From Bythopirellula polymerisocia (lineage in GTDB: Bacteria > Planctomycetota > Planctomycetia > Pirellulales > Lacipirellulaceae): a stretch of 64,000 bases of DNA. The DNA is taken from positions 372,001 to 436,000 of the forward strand of contig NZ_SJPS01000001.1 in NCBI RefSeq assembly GCF_007860015.1. The letters are read 5' to 3'. The position numbers were made by a program, and so were the translations under genes. Each line of letters begins with the position of its first letter. The stretch's first letter is position 1. This document shows, in pieces, positions 54,908 to 63,413 of this stretch. A model generated the notes under the pieces. It saw only the letters and a list, made by a program, of their open reading frames with translations. It was not told where the DNA came from and made no database searches.

Positions 54908-56512
54908 ATGAAACGCTATTTTCTTTGCACACTTGCAGTGACTCTTTCTTTACTGGTAGGCACTGACCTGACTTATGGACGCGGGTTCGGGGGAGGACGC
55001 GGTGGTGGAATGGGAGGCGGGGGATTTCACGGGGGTGGTATGGGCGGCTTTGGCGGTGGCGCAAGTTTTGGCGGTGGTAGAAGTCTTGGTGGAGGAGGTT
55101 TCGGCGGGGCTGGTGGATTTGGTGGCGCTGGGGGGCTCGGCGGAGCCGGCGGGTTCGGTGGCGCTGGAAGGGGACCCGGAGGAGTTGGCGGCTTCGGTGG
55201 TGCTGGCGGTCTTGGCGGCGGGGGAGGCTTCGGCGACATTGGCCGAGGACCAGGTGGCCCTGGTGGCCTTGGAGGTGCGGGCGGATTTGATGGTGCGGGC
55301 AGGGGTGCCGGAGGACTCGGTGCAGGTGGCTTTGGTGGAGGTGCTCCGACGGCTTCACGACTCAATTCATTCTTGGGCTTGCCAGGCGATTCGGGAATCT
55401 CGGCGGCAGGGAGCCGCGACTTTAGCGGGGCTGTGGGCGGCATTCATGGTCTGTCGTCCTTCGATTCCGCGGCAGAACGAACAGGGCGTGCTGAGGGCAA
55501 TGTTTGGCATGGACCCAATGGCGCGACCATTGCCCACGGCTCAGCCGGAGAGCGTGGTGCTGCTGTCGGTCCACGTGGCGGTGCAGCCGGCGAACGTGGA
55601 GCTAGTGGCACAGTGATCAAAGGCCCCGATGGAAATACGGTTGCCCATGGCGAAGCGGGCGCACGAGGCATCGCTGCCGGGCCTGGCGGCGTGGCAGCCG
55701 GATCACGTGAAGCAAGCGGTACCGTGGTCAAAGGTGCCGACGGAGGCGTTGCCGCCCGTGGTCAAGCATCCAGTCGTGGATTCTATGCCGACTCGCGTGG
55801 TGCAGGCACGTGGAATTGCTCGAGAGCCGACATGCGAGTGCAAGGCAACTACGTGCGAACCAATTACGACCATTGGGGAGCGTTTGGCCGGGATTGGTAT
55901 GCCCGCTATCCCGGCGCCTGGTATGCCCGTGGCTTCGCGGCCGGCGTGTGGACCGCCGCCACGTGGGCGAATATCAACTCCTGGTACGGGACCGAATGGC
56001 CCGCAATGAGCTACGACTATGGAAGCAACATCTACTACAACGACGGCAACGTCTACCTGGCTGGGCAAGAAATTGCCTCTGCGGCAGATTATTATCAATC
56101 GGCTGCCGATCTTGCCGAAACTGGCCAAAAGGCTGATGTGCAGGAAGATAGCACGGCGAGTAGCGACAATCCTCAGTGGTTGCCACTGGGCGTTTTTGAA
56201 GCGATTCCTCCCGGTGAAAAGTCGAGCAAGATGACATTTCAGTTGGCCGTCAATAAGGAAGGAATATTGCGTGGGAATTACTACAACACGGGTGACGACA
56301 ATGTCCAAAAAGTCGATGGAGCCGTCGACAAGCAAACCCAGCGCGTCACTTGGGTGGTCGATAACAAAAAAAGCATCATCTTCGATACAGGCCTCTACAA
56401 CTTGACGAAAGACGAGTCCACGATGCTGGTTCACGAAAGCAAAGACAAGACCCAACAATGGACGCTCGTACGATTGAAGAAGCCGGCTGATGGCACTCAG
56501 ACTCAAAACTGA
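54908..56512 (+). CDS. secreted glycine-rich protein
   Basis: A 534-residue exported protein with signal peptide (about 1-25). Residues about 26-145 are a glycine-rich array of GGFGGAGG-type units. A middle region (about 190-290) has collagen-like or surface-type repeats of HGxAGxRGxAxGPxGxAAG form. The C-terminal part has YPGAWYARGFAAGVWTAATW and an independent domain (WLPLGVFEAIPPGEKSSKMT ... QWTLVRLKKP). Start has AAGGA upstream. It is followed 36 bp later by a DUF3302-HlyD pair, perhaps one operon. Likely cell-surface; function unknown. Confidence 0.75.
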   Translation: MKRYFLCTLAVTLSLLVGTDLTYGRGFGGGRGGGMGGGGFHGGGMGGFGGGASFGGGRSLGGGGFGGAGGFGGAGGLGGAGGFGGAGRGPGGVGGFGGAGGLGGGGGFGDIGRGPGGPGGLGGAGGFDGAGRGAGGLGAGGFGGGAPTASRLNSFLGLPGDSGISAAGSRDFSGAVGGIHGLSSFDSAAERTGRAEGNVWHGPNGATIAHGSAGERGAAVGPRGGAAGERGASGTVIKGPDGNTVAHGEAGARGIAAGPGGVAAGSREASGTVVKGADGGVAARGQASSRGFYADSRGAGTWNCSRADMRVQGNYVRTNYDHWGAFGRDWYARYPGAWYARGFAAGVWTAATWANINSWYGTEWPAMSYDYGSNIYYNDGNVYLAGQEIASAADYYQSAADLAETGQKADVQEDSTASSDNPQWLPLGVFEAIPPGEKSSKMTFQLAVNKEGILRGNYYNTGDDNVQKVDGAVDKQTQRVTWVVDNKKSIIFDTGLYNLTKDESTMLVHESKDKTQQWTLVRLKKPADGTQTQN

Positions 56513-56548
56513 CATCAACGATAAAGTTATCGGTGAACAAAAGTTCAA

Positions 56549-56791
56549 ATGGATGCCTTCGATTATTTCGCCTTTGTAGTGATCGCCGTGCTACTGGTTA
56601 CGGTGGTGGTGATTGTCGTTGTCCTTGGTTCGCTTCCGGGGAAGATCGCTGCCGAGCGCAAGCATCCTTATGCCACTGCTATCAACGCTGCATCTTGGAT
56701 CAGCATGATCACACTGGGGGCATTATGGCCCATCGCTTTTATTTGGGCTTTTGTGCCTCCAAGGGCTGAGAAGGAAGGCACCGCCGTATGA
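56549..56791 (+). CDS. DUF3302 family inner-membrane protein (YiaW-like)
   Basis: An 80-residue protein with two membrane helices (about 7-28 and 47-68) around the conserved loop GSLPGKIAAERKHPYATAIN. It resembles E. coli YiaW, which is encoded next to the HlyD-like YiaV. Its stop overlaps the HlyD start by four bases (ATGA). A second such pair lies at 61986-63779. Confidence 0.85.
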   Translation: MDAFDYFAFVVIAVLLVTVVVIVVVLGSLPGKIAAERKHPYATAINAASWISMITLGALWPIAFIWAFVPPRAEKEGTAV

Positions 56792-57909
56792 TCGCGTTTA
56801 TGACGATCATCTACGTGGCCCTGGTGGTGCTTGTGTTCAAGGTTTTCAAGGTCAAGCCCAGCCGCTGGCCGATTGCGCTGTTGGCAACAATTGGCATCCT
56901 CATGCTCGGTATCATCGTAGTACTTTGGACGATTGCCGCCCCCATCTCGACACGGGCCGTGGTCAGCCGCTACGTGATCCAGATTGTCCCCATCGTGAAG
57001 GGACAGGTGATCAGTATTCCAGCCGAGCCGAATGTCCCACTCAAAAAAGGGGAAGTGCTCTACGAGATCGATCCCACCCCGTATGAGTATCAAGTCAATC
57101 TATCCACCGCCCAGTTGGCTGCGGCCAAGAGTAATGTAACTCAACTGGAAGCGAGTGTACGCGTTGCAAAGGCCACGGTTGAAAAAGCTGAGGCTGATGT
57201 AGCCACGAACCAGGCTGCCTCTGATGTTGCCCTCGCCATCAACAAGGAAAACCCGCAGGCTATCTCGAAACTCAAAATGGTTCAGGCCAAGGAATCCCTG
57301 GCTGCTGCTCAGGCCGCACTCGCGCAAGCCAAGGCCAGCGAGGACCAAGCCAAGGCAGCACTGGTCTCCGCACAGGATAATATCGGTGTCGTTGAGTCTC
57401 AATTGGAAACTGCCGAGTTCAACCTGAGCGGTTGCACCGTAAAGGCACCGACAGACGGGTTTGTCACCGATTGGCAAATTCGCGAAGGGACTTATGTCGT
57501 CGCCATGCCCTTTGCCGCCGCGGGCACCTTCATCGACACCGAAGAGACGATGGTTGTGGCTTCACTCCCGGCACAGATGCTGTTGCATGTCCAGCCGGGT
57601 AACCCAGTTGAGCTGGCCTTCAAGAGCCAGCCAGGTAAACTCTTCCGCGGCAAAGTCGAAAACATCCTTCAAGCCACGGGCGAGGGGCAGTTTACCACCG
57701 GCGGAAAACTCCCCTCCGCAGCCCAATTGGGTTCGCCTGGCATCTTGGCGGTGAAAATCAGTTTGGATGAGGGACAGCCAATTGACGAGTTGGAAATGGG
57801 GGCAGCCGGCTCAGTCGCCATTTATACTGACTGGGGAAAGCCCTTTGCGATGATCAGCAAAGTCACGATTCGACTCAAGAAATGGGCGTATTTTTTGCCC
57901 CTGCCCTGA
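56788..57909 (+). CDS. HlyD family membrane-fusion protein (YiaV-like)
   Basis: A 373-residue inner-membrane adaptor. Two N-terminal helices (about 4-20, 29-52) are followed by the lipoyl half QIVPIVKGQVISIPAEPNVP, an Ala/Lys-rich coiled coil (about 105-205), the second lipoyl half (CTVKAPTDGFVTDWQIREGT) and a beta-barrel. It is translationally coupled to DUF3302. Such pairs are thought to act in envelope transport; no dedicated pump gene is adjacent. Confidence 0.85.
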   Translation: MIAFMTIIYVALVVLVFKVFKVKPSRWPIALLATIGILMLGIIVVLWTIAAPISTRAVVSRYVIQIVPIVKGQVISIPAEPNVPLKKGEVLYEIDPTPYEYQVNLSTAQLAAAKSNVTQLEASVRVAKATVEKAEADVATNQAASDVALAINKENPQAISKLKMVQAKESLAAAQAALAQAKASEDQAKAALVSAQDNIGVVESQLETAEFNLSGCTVKAPTDGFVTDWQIREGTYVVAMPFAAAGTFIDTEETMVVASLPAQMLLHVQPGNPVELAFKSQPGKLFRGKVENILQATGEGQFTTGGKLPSAAQLGSPGILAVKISLDEGQPIDELEMGAAGSVAIYTDWGKPFAMISKVTIRLKKWAYFLPLP

Positions 57910-57920
57910 GCGAAAACAAG

Positions 57921-57944
57921 CCTTTCACGTTGCAATCGTGAAGG
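57921..57944. repeat. weak hairpin after the HlyD gene
   Basis: CCTTTCACG and CGTGAAGG pair with one bulged base across a 7-nt loop, 12 bp beyond the stop. It lacks a U-run, so termination is uncertain. Confidence 0.35.
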
Positions 57945-58134
57945 TACATCCCAATAGGCATTGTCGGATTTCGGGATGTGGCGAGGGCGATGTTTACCTC
58001 TTCAACCTCCAGAAATTACCTCTACATCCTTTTTCTGTCCTGAATCAGCCCAGTGGACCTGCCTTTAATTTGGACAACGAAAAAGCGGGTTCAACCTGAG
58101 GGGAAGGCGTCGGCAAATTGGCATACGGAGTATA

Positions 58135-58147
58135 GAATGCTGCATTC
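58135..58147. promoter_or_regulatory. palindrome GAATGC-T-GCATTC upstream of the cNMP/TrxR-like gene
   Basis: A perfect 6-bp inverted repeat around one base, 33 bp before the ATG at 58181 and overlapping a TATAGAAT sequence that could be a -10 element. A candidate regulator site. Confidence 0.4.
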
Positions 58148-58180
58148 CGAACTGAGAGAAATTAGTGAGGGACATCACCT

Positions 58181-59833
58181 ATGGAAACGCTTTCGATAGA
58201 TCGTGCTGCATATCCGTCCTTCAATGAAGAGCAGTTGTCGAGAATTGCTGCGATCGGCGAACTGGTCCATTTCGAAGCAGAAGAAGAACTAATCACACAC
58301 GGGCAAAAGAATTATCCGTTCTTTGCCATCAAGGCAGGTGAGGTTCGGATTGTCGAGCGTGACGGAGATGGCGAGCGGCTCGTCGCAATACATGGACCTG
58401 GCAATTTTTCGGGCGATGTCGACATGTTGACCGGCCGATCTGCATTATTTGTAGCTATCGCCAATGGACCAGTCGAAGCGTATCGCATGTGCGCAGGACG
58501 GCTACGGAGGTTGTTGAGCGAGTGCCCGACGGTCAGCGAGATGTTGCTCGAAGCATTTCAAATGCGAAGGAAGTTGCTGGCAGAACTGCCTTTTGTGGGA
58601 GTTCGTGTTATTGGTAGCTCTAGCACGACGGGGACTACCCGTCTGCGCGAGTTTCTCTATAAGAACCATGTTCCCTATACGTTCTATGAAGCAACTGATG
58701 AAGACGGAAGGGAGCAACTCTCCAAGCTCGACGCCAGCGAGTTTGAGTTACCTGTCGTCCAGTGCAATGGCCACACAATTGGTAATCCTTCGCTGCCGAA
58801 ATTGGCCGAATGCATTGGCATCAATCGCAATGTCGATCAAGAATTGTTCGACTTGGTCATTGTCGGTTCGGGTCCAGCTGGATTGGCCGCGGCGGTTTAC
58901 GCTGCTTCAGAGGGAATCAAAACGCTTGTTATCGACAGCGTTGGGCCGGGGGGGCAAGCGGGCAGCAGTTCCAAGATCGAAAACTTTATTGGGTTCCCGT
59001 CGGGAATTAGCGGCAGTGACTTGGCGGGACGTGGTTATTTGCAAGCGTTAAAATTTGGTGCACAGTTCATTGCCCCGATCACTGTCCATTCGATCGAACA
59101 ACATGAATCCGGGGAACATCATTTGAAACTTTGCACGGGACAGACCGCTCGAGCTCGATGCATATTAGTTGCCAGCGGCGTGACCTATCGGCAACTCGAC
59201 ATACCAGGTTGTCAACGGCTAGAAGGAGCAGGGGTCTACTACGCGGCGACCTCGGTGGAAGCACGTGTGTGCGAAAACTCAACGGCCATTGTGGTTGGCG
59301 GAGGCAACTCGGCCGGTCAAGCAGCCATGTTTTTGGCTGAAAAGGCTCGCGGTGTGAAGTTATTGATTCGTGGGTCGGAATTGTCAGATAGCATGTCTAC
59401 TTACCTTTCCAAGCGGGTTTTAAATCATCCGAAAATTGAAGTGATGCCTTTTACTGAAGTTGCCAGTATCGACGGCGAACAATGTGTCGAGTCTATTCAG
59501 ATACTCAATAATAAAACCAAATCGACCAGTTCGCTTGAATGCGCCGGAGTGTTCATTTTCATCGGAGCCAAGCCAAACACAGAATGGCTACCCGACGAGG
59601 TCCTACTCGACGACAGAGGTTTCGTGCTAACTGGTTCGGCATTTTACTCCAGCGATGGATCCTCGCGATCAAATTGGCCGTTGGATCGAATTCCCTGTGA
59701 TCTCGAAACTACCGTGCCCGGGATTCTTGCCGGTGGCGACGTGCGATCGGGAACTACAAAACGCTGCGGCTTCGCAGTTGGAGATGGTTCATTAGCCGTT
59801 TCATGCGTGCATCGCTTCTTAAGTCTGACTTAA
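58181..59833 (+). CDS. cNMP-binding/thioredoxin-reductase-like fusion protein
   Basis: A 550-residue cytosolic flavoprotein. Residues about 12-130 are a cyclic-nucleotide-binding-type jelly roll (FFAIKAGEVRIV, GPGNFSGDVDMLTGR). Residues about 140-213 look like a glutaredoxin fold without the catalytic Cys (VRVIGSSSTTGTTRLREFLY ... ELPVVQCNGHTIGNPSLPKL). Residues 223-550 are a pyridine nucleotide-disulfide reductase: FAD motif GSGPAG 229-234, NADPH motif GGGNSA 373-378, and a final GILAGGDVRSG. The CxxC of thioredoxin reductase is replaced by non-Cys residues (YYAATSVEARVC), so disulfide reduction at that site is not expected. Confidence 0.88.
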   Translation: METLSIDRAAYPSFNEEQLSRIAAIGELVHFEAEEELITHGQKNYPFFAIKAGEVRIVERDGDGERLVAIHGPGNFSGDVDMLTGRSALFVAIANGPVEAYRMCAGRLRRLLSECPTVSEMLLEAFQMRRKLLAELPFVGVRVIGSSSTTGTTRLREFLYKNHVPYTFYEATDEDGREQLSKLDASEFELPVVQCNGHTIGNPSLPKLAECIGINRNVDQELFDLVIVGSGPAGLAAAVYAASEGIKTLVIDSVGPGGQAGSSSKIENFIGFPSGISGSDLAGRGYLQALKFGAQFIAPITVHSIEQHESGEHHLKLCTGQTARARCILVASGVTYRQLDIPGCQRLEGAGVYYAATSVEARVCENSTAIVVGGGNSAGQAAMFLAEKARGVKLLIRGSELSDSMSTYLSKRVLNHPKIEVMPFTEVASIDGEQCVESIQILNNKTKSTSSLECAGVFIFIGAKPNTEWLPDEVLLDDRGFVLTGSAFYSSDGSSRSNWPLDRIPCDLETTVPGILAGGDVRSGTTKRCGFAVGDGSLAVSCVHRFLSLT

Positions 59834-59846
59834 TTATCATTTCTTG

Positions 59847-61133
59847 ATGCTTTCAGAAAACATGAATACGGACTCGGTTTATCCCGCCAACATGGCGACG
59901 GCTCTGTATGAGGAATGGCAGAAACGCAATCTTGACTGCGCTGTATTGCCGAGCCTCGAAACAACGGCAGTTCTGCTGGATGCCATGTACCAGGCAAGTT
60001 TGTTGCGCGAGGAGACGGAGCCAATTCAATGTCGAATTATCGTTGCACCTCCTACTGAGTTTGCCGGGCAACTTGCCGACGGTGCGAGCGAACTTCAAGT
60101 GCTGCGATTCACAGAACCTTGTGCAATGACACCCCATCAACTGCGAAAACTGGCTGCAGCGGCGGGTTACTATCGATCCTTGCTGGTCGTCGACGCCAAT
60201 AGCAAGCCTAATATTTGGGGCATGGCAGTCACGGGAACTGAATGGGTGAATCATGTCGATGGAGAATACTCCACCGAGCTAGGATTGCCTAAGCGGTTGG
60301 TCATTCACTGCATCGGGCCGGGCCACTTGATCGCAGCCTCGGGGTTCCAGCGAGTTTTAGAAACGTCAGGCGGCAAGTTGCTGACCGAAGGCTTCGATCC
60401 CTTTCGTTCTCTCTGGCTACCGCAACGATTCGGGGACTTTCGCGAACGCATGTTAGAAGCACTCGACGCTGATCAAGATCACACACCGTCCCCAACGCAG
60501 ATGTGTGATTCGTTTGTGAAGGATGTTGCCCAAGGTGTCGTTCGGCGAGCACTGCGATTGGTTAAGAATAGTGGCTACGGTGGAATGCTGGTATATCTGC
60601 CCGAGGACTTCGCTAATAGCAGTTATTTGGATAAGTGGCTGCGCTTTCGAGTTCTATTTTGTGACGATGATTCGACGTTGCGTTTTCGCCGTGTAATGCT
60701 GGCACTGATGAAACGTGCTCGTCAAGTAGGCCAGGCACTCGGCTTTGCTGTTGTCACTTATGCTGACTATGAGCGAATGCAAGATGCCGAACTCGCTCAA
60801 ATTGAAGAATCTCTGATCGAGTTTGCACATTTGCTCGCCGACTTGATGAGCGTTGACGGATCGTTAGTACTCGATCGCAGCTTTCGACTGATCGGTTTCG
60901 GAGCGGAGATTCTCGGCGATTCACATGTCAAGACAATCCATCGCGGGCTTGATCTTGAAGCGGGAAAGACTCTCGTTGAGCCGGCGGATTCCTCCGGCAC
61001 ACGTCATCGATCGGCTTATCGACTGGTCGATGGCCTCAAGGATGCTCTCGCCGTTGTCGTTTCGCAAGACGGTGATGTTCGCTTCGTCGCTCATCACCAT
61101 GGCAAGCTGACCTATTGGCCTTATCTGCCCTAG
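59847..61133 (+). CDS. protein with diadenylate-cyclase-like (DAC/DACNV-type) C-terminal domain
   Basis: A 428-residue cytosolic protein. The C-terminal 130 residues look like a DisA_N/DAC fold: VDGSLVLDRSFRLIGFGAEI (DGS at 337-339, cf. the DGA motif), then SSGTRHRSAYRLVDGLKDAL (GTRHR at 384-388, cf. the RHR motif) and AVVVSQDGDVRFV. The N-terminal about 300 residues have no recognised domain. It matches my memory of DAC-variant (DACNV-type) sensor proteins. It could make c-di-AMP or only bind a nucleotide. It starts 13 bp after the cNMP/TrxR-like gene and is probably co-transcribed. The start is uncertain (ATG 59847 or 59862; no clear ribosome site). Confidence 0.65.
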   Translation: MLSENMNTDSVYPANMATALYEEWQKRNLDCAVLPSLETTAVLLDAMYQASLLREETEPIQCRIIVAPPTEFAGQLADGASELQVLRFTEPCAMTPHQLRKLAAAAGYYRSLLVVDANSKPNIWGMAVTGTEWVNHVDGEYSTELGLPKRLVIHCIGPGHLIAASGFQRVLETSGGKLLTEGFDPFRSLWLPQRFGDFRERMLEALDADQDHTPSPTQMCDSFVKDVAQGVVRRALRLVKNSGYGGMLVYLPEDFANSSYLDKWLRFRVLFCDDDSTLRFRRVMLALMKRARQVGQALGFAVVTYADYERMQDAELAQIEESLIEFAHLLADLMSVDGSLVLDRSFRLIGFGAEILGDSHVKTIHRGLDLEAGKTLVEPADSSGTRHRSAYRLVDGLKDALAVVVSQDGDVRFVAHHHGKLTYWPYLP

Positions 61134-61277
61134 AAACTCGGCAAATTAGTTCCCGTCTGACTAAAAAATGAGGTCTTCATTCACATTGCATATTTATTAG
61201 CTTGAACCCAGGACGACGTGCCGAAATCGCTGTTAAATCGAATTCTTAACAAAGCTGGCAAGCACCTGCTCCACTAC

Positions 61278-61306
61278 TTGACGATTGGAAACTTGTCAGA
61301 TTGAAT
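61278..61306 (+). promoter_or_regulatory. sigma70-type promoter of DUF1269 gene
   Basis: TTGACG (61278-61283) and TTGAAT (61301-61306) are 17 bp apart. The predicted start near 61313 coincides with the left edge of the inverted repeat at 61314. Confidence 0.55.
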
Positions 61307-61313
61307 AGAGACA

Positions 61314-61347
61314 GAATTCGACTAGGTATTTGTAGCATGTCGAATTC
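61314..61347. promoter_or_regulatory. 9-bp perfect inverted repeat at the predicted start site
   Basis: GAATTCGAC (61314-61322) and GTCGAATTC (61339-61347), 16 nt apart. Placement directly at +1 suits an operator or a 5'-leader hairpin. Confidence 0.55.
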
Positions 61348-61367
61348 CTACAGCTTCTACCGTCAAT

Positions 61368-61391
61368 CAGCCAACGGGGAATAATTGGCTG
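61368..61391. promoter_or_regulatory. 7-bp perfect inverted repeat in the DUF1269 leader
   Basis: CAGCCAA and TTGGCTG around a 10-nt loop, 47 bp before the ATG at 61438. Confidence 0.5.
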
Positions 61392-61437
61392 AGTAACTCG
61401 ACTTTAATTCATTCACAGTCAATCAAGGGAAATAACC

Positions 61438-61920
61438 ATGAGTACATTGATCGTTATCGGATATGACGACGCCTTCAAAGCAGAAGAGGTGCGACTCTCA
61501 TTGCGGAAGATGCAACAGGAGTACTTGATCGATCTCGAAGACGCAGTCGTGGCAGTCAAAGAAGCAGATGGGAAAGTCAAGCTCCATCAGGCTGTGAATT
61601 TGACAGGTGCCGGTGCATTGAGCGGCGGATTCTGGGGGACACTGGTCGGGATGTTGTTCTTAAACCCGCTATTGGGCATGGCCGTCGGTGCATCGGCCGG
61701 GGCAGTTTCCGGCGCGCTCAGCGATATCGGCATCAATGACAAGTTTATGAAAGACCTGGCCGAGACTATGACTGTGGGCAGTTCCGCTCTCTTTATACTT
61801 GTCCGTAAGATGACACCGGAGAGAGTTTTGGAAGAACTGAAAGGGACCGGTGGCAAGGTGCTGCAGACTTCGCTTTCCCACGAGGATGAAGGCAAACTAC
61901 AGGCGGCTTTGACAGCGTAG
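61438..61920 (+). CDS. DUF1269 family membrane protein
   Basis: A 160-residue protein with a soluble start (MSTLIVIGYDDAFKAEEVRL), a glycine-rich membrane segment (about 58-95, GAGALSGGFWGTLVGMLFLN then GASAGAVSGAL) and a soluble C-terminal part (FILVRKMTPERVLEELKGTG). This layout is that of DUF1269 proteins, often stress-associated. It has AGGGA seven bases before the ATG and its own promoter and inverted repeats. It is followed by a hairpin separating it from convergent genes. Confidence 0.85.
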   Translation: MSTLIVIGYDDAFKAEEVRLSLRKMQQEYLIDLEDAVVAVKEADGKVKLHQAVNLTGAGALSGGFWGTLVGMLFLNPLLGMAVGASAGAVSGALSDIGINDKFMKDLAETMTVGSSALFILVRKMTPERVLEELKGTGGKVLQTSLSHEDEGKLQAALTA

Positions 61921-61940
61921 ATGATAAGAACGACATTCTC

Positions 61941-61970
61941 CATGCATTGCCCTGCTCAGGGCATTGCATG
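61941..61970. terminator. hairpin between convergent genes
   Basis: CATGCATTGCCCTG and CAGGGCATTGCATG pair with one mismatch around a 2-nt loop, 20 bp after the DUF1269 stop. There is no U-run on either side, so termination would be inefficient or factor-assisted. Confidence 0.5.
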
Positions 61971-61985
61971 GGGCTGCGACCTTAG

Positions 61986-63401
61986 TTAGAAGTCGAGTGG
62001 GTAGAGCCAGTTCGCCCAAGAATAACCGCGTATCCCTATCCGGCGCAAGGCTGCCCAGCCACCACCTGAGGTGTAGATAGCCGCCGCGCCTTGCGTGCCG
62101 ATCGGAAACTTTGACTCGTCTTCTTTATCCAATTTGATCTGGACAGCAAACAGTGTCTGTGGCATTTCTGGTGGCAATGGATGGAATTCGGGTAGTCTCC
62201 CACTAGGCAACATTTGGCCAACGCCGCTTCCCGGCCACACTTCGCTCACGGTCCCCTTGAAAATCTGCCCGGGATACAAATCCATAGCAAGTTCAACCGG
62301 CTGATTGGGCTTCACATATTTCAGCTGCTCTTGGGTATAAGGAGCGAGGACATATCGATCAGCATCAACCACGAAGGAAGCAATGGCCCCAGCACGTATG
62401 ATTCCAGCGACCATCCCTTCTTGGACTTGCAAATTGAATACATGGCCATTTGCTGGCGCAACCATCGTCGTGTTGTCCAGATAGTATTGGGCCTCAGCGA
62501 GCTGAGCCTGGTATTGGGCTACCTCAGTATTCACTCCGTCGATCTGTGATTCATAGGCCAGGCGGGCCTTAGTTTGGTTGGCAACTGCAACGGCGATCGC
62601 CGCATCCGCTTCTGGACCAGCCGCGGCAAGAGCACGTGCCTCATTGGCTACTGCGACTTGAATCGCTGCATTGGCTTCAGGTCCGTAAGCAATTTCCGCT
62701 TCTTTCACATTTGCTTGGGCTACATCGACTGCCGCTTTGGTCTCTTTCAGATGAGTCACAGCCTGATCGTAGCGTAGATTACTAATCGCCCCCGCATTGC
62801 CTTCTTTGACTGCTTCGGCTATTTGCATCGCTTCCTGTGCATAGGCCATTTTCTCGTTTGTCTCGGCTAGGCTAGCTATGCCTGCGTCGAGCGAGGACTT
62901 CATTGCATCTTTCTCAGCTCGCGCCTTGTCAACGGAAGCCTTGGCTGCTTTGAGGGTGGCTTTCAAAGCAACCTTTTTCGCACGAGCCTCGGCGACTTCT
63001 GCATCAGCTGCATCCGATGAGGCTTTCAACTCCAAGACATTCTGTTCTGCCTGGGCAAGCTGTGCTTTGAGTGCGTTGACCTGATACTGATAAGGTCGGC
63101 GGTCGAATTGAAAAAGTGGTTGGCCTTTCGTGACTGGTTCATGCGGCTTAACCAAAACTTTGGTCACAAGTGTCGGCTCTGGCAGACGTGGGATCAGCTG
63201 GATCGTGTGCTGCACGACTTTGGCATGCTTGGTATAGGGTGTCACAAATCGCAGGCCAATGAGAAAGATCAAAAGCAGATGCAAGCCAAAGACTACTGAA
63301 ACTGCAATCCAGACCTTGGTAAACTTCAGCAGCTTAAGCTTGAAGAAGATTAACCACACAACTCCGATGTACGAAAATGTGATGACCAGACCAAGAAACA
63401 T
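61986..63401 (-). CDS. HlyD family membrane-fusion protein with internal Ala-rich repeat
   Basis: A 471-residue inner-membrane adaptor. Two N-terminal helices (about 4-22 and 30-52) precede a first lipoyl half (VTKVLVKPHEPVTKGQPLFQ), a very long Ala/Lys-rich coiled coil (about 105-300) and a second half (NTTMVAPANGHVFNLQVQEG). Within the coil a 22-residue unit GPEANAAIQVAVAN / GPEADAAIAVAVAN is duplicated (about 240-281). It pairs with the DUF3302 gene 12 bp upstream, as the pair at 56.5 kb does. Confidence 0.85.
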   Translation of the reverse strand: MFLGLVITFSYIGVVWLIFFKLKLLKFTKVWIAVSVVFGLHLLLIFLIGLRFVTPYTKHAKVVQHTIQLIPRLPEPTLVTKVLVKPHEPVTKGQPLFQFDRRPYQYQVNALKAQLAQAEQNVLELKASSDAADAEVAEARAKKVALKATLKAAKASVDKARAEKDAMKSSLDAGIASLAETNEKMAYAQEAMQIAEAVKEGNAGAISNLRYDQAVTHLKETKAAVDVAQANVKEAEIAYGPEANAAIQVAVANEARALAAAGPEADAAIAVAVANQTKARLAYESQIDGVNTEVAQYQAQLAEAQYYLDNTTMVAPANGHVFNLQVQEGMVAGIIRAGAIASFVVDADRYVLAPYTQEQLKYVKPNQPVELAMDLYPGQIFKGTVSEVWPGSGVGQMLPSGRLPEFHPLPPEMPQTLFAVQIKLDKEDESKFPIGTQGAAAIYTSGGGWAALRRIGIRGYSWANWLYPLDF

Positions 63402-63413
63402 GCTAGTTCTCTT

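Larger units (their letters stand above)
61134..61437. other. 304-bp regulatory region before DUF1269 gene
   Basis: Contains no gene. It holds the promoter 61278-61306 and two inverted repeats (61314-61347 and 61368-61391), so the next gene is probably regulated. Confidence 0.55.

Noticed and set aside
55027..55443. Proline-rich minus-strand frame opposite the glycine-rich gene
   Set aside because: Its Pro/Ala composition is the direct complement of the Gly-rich repeats; no start signal or independent features.
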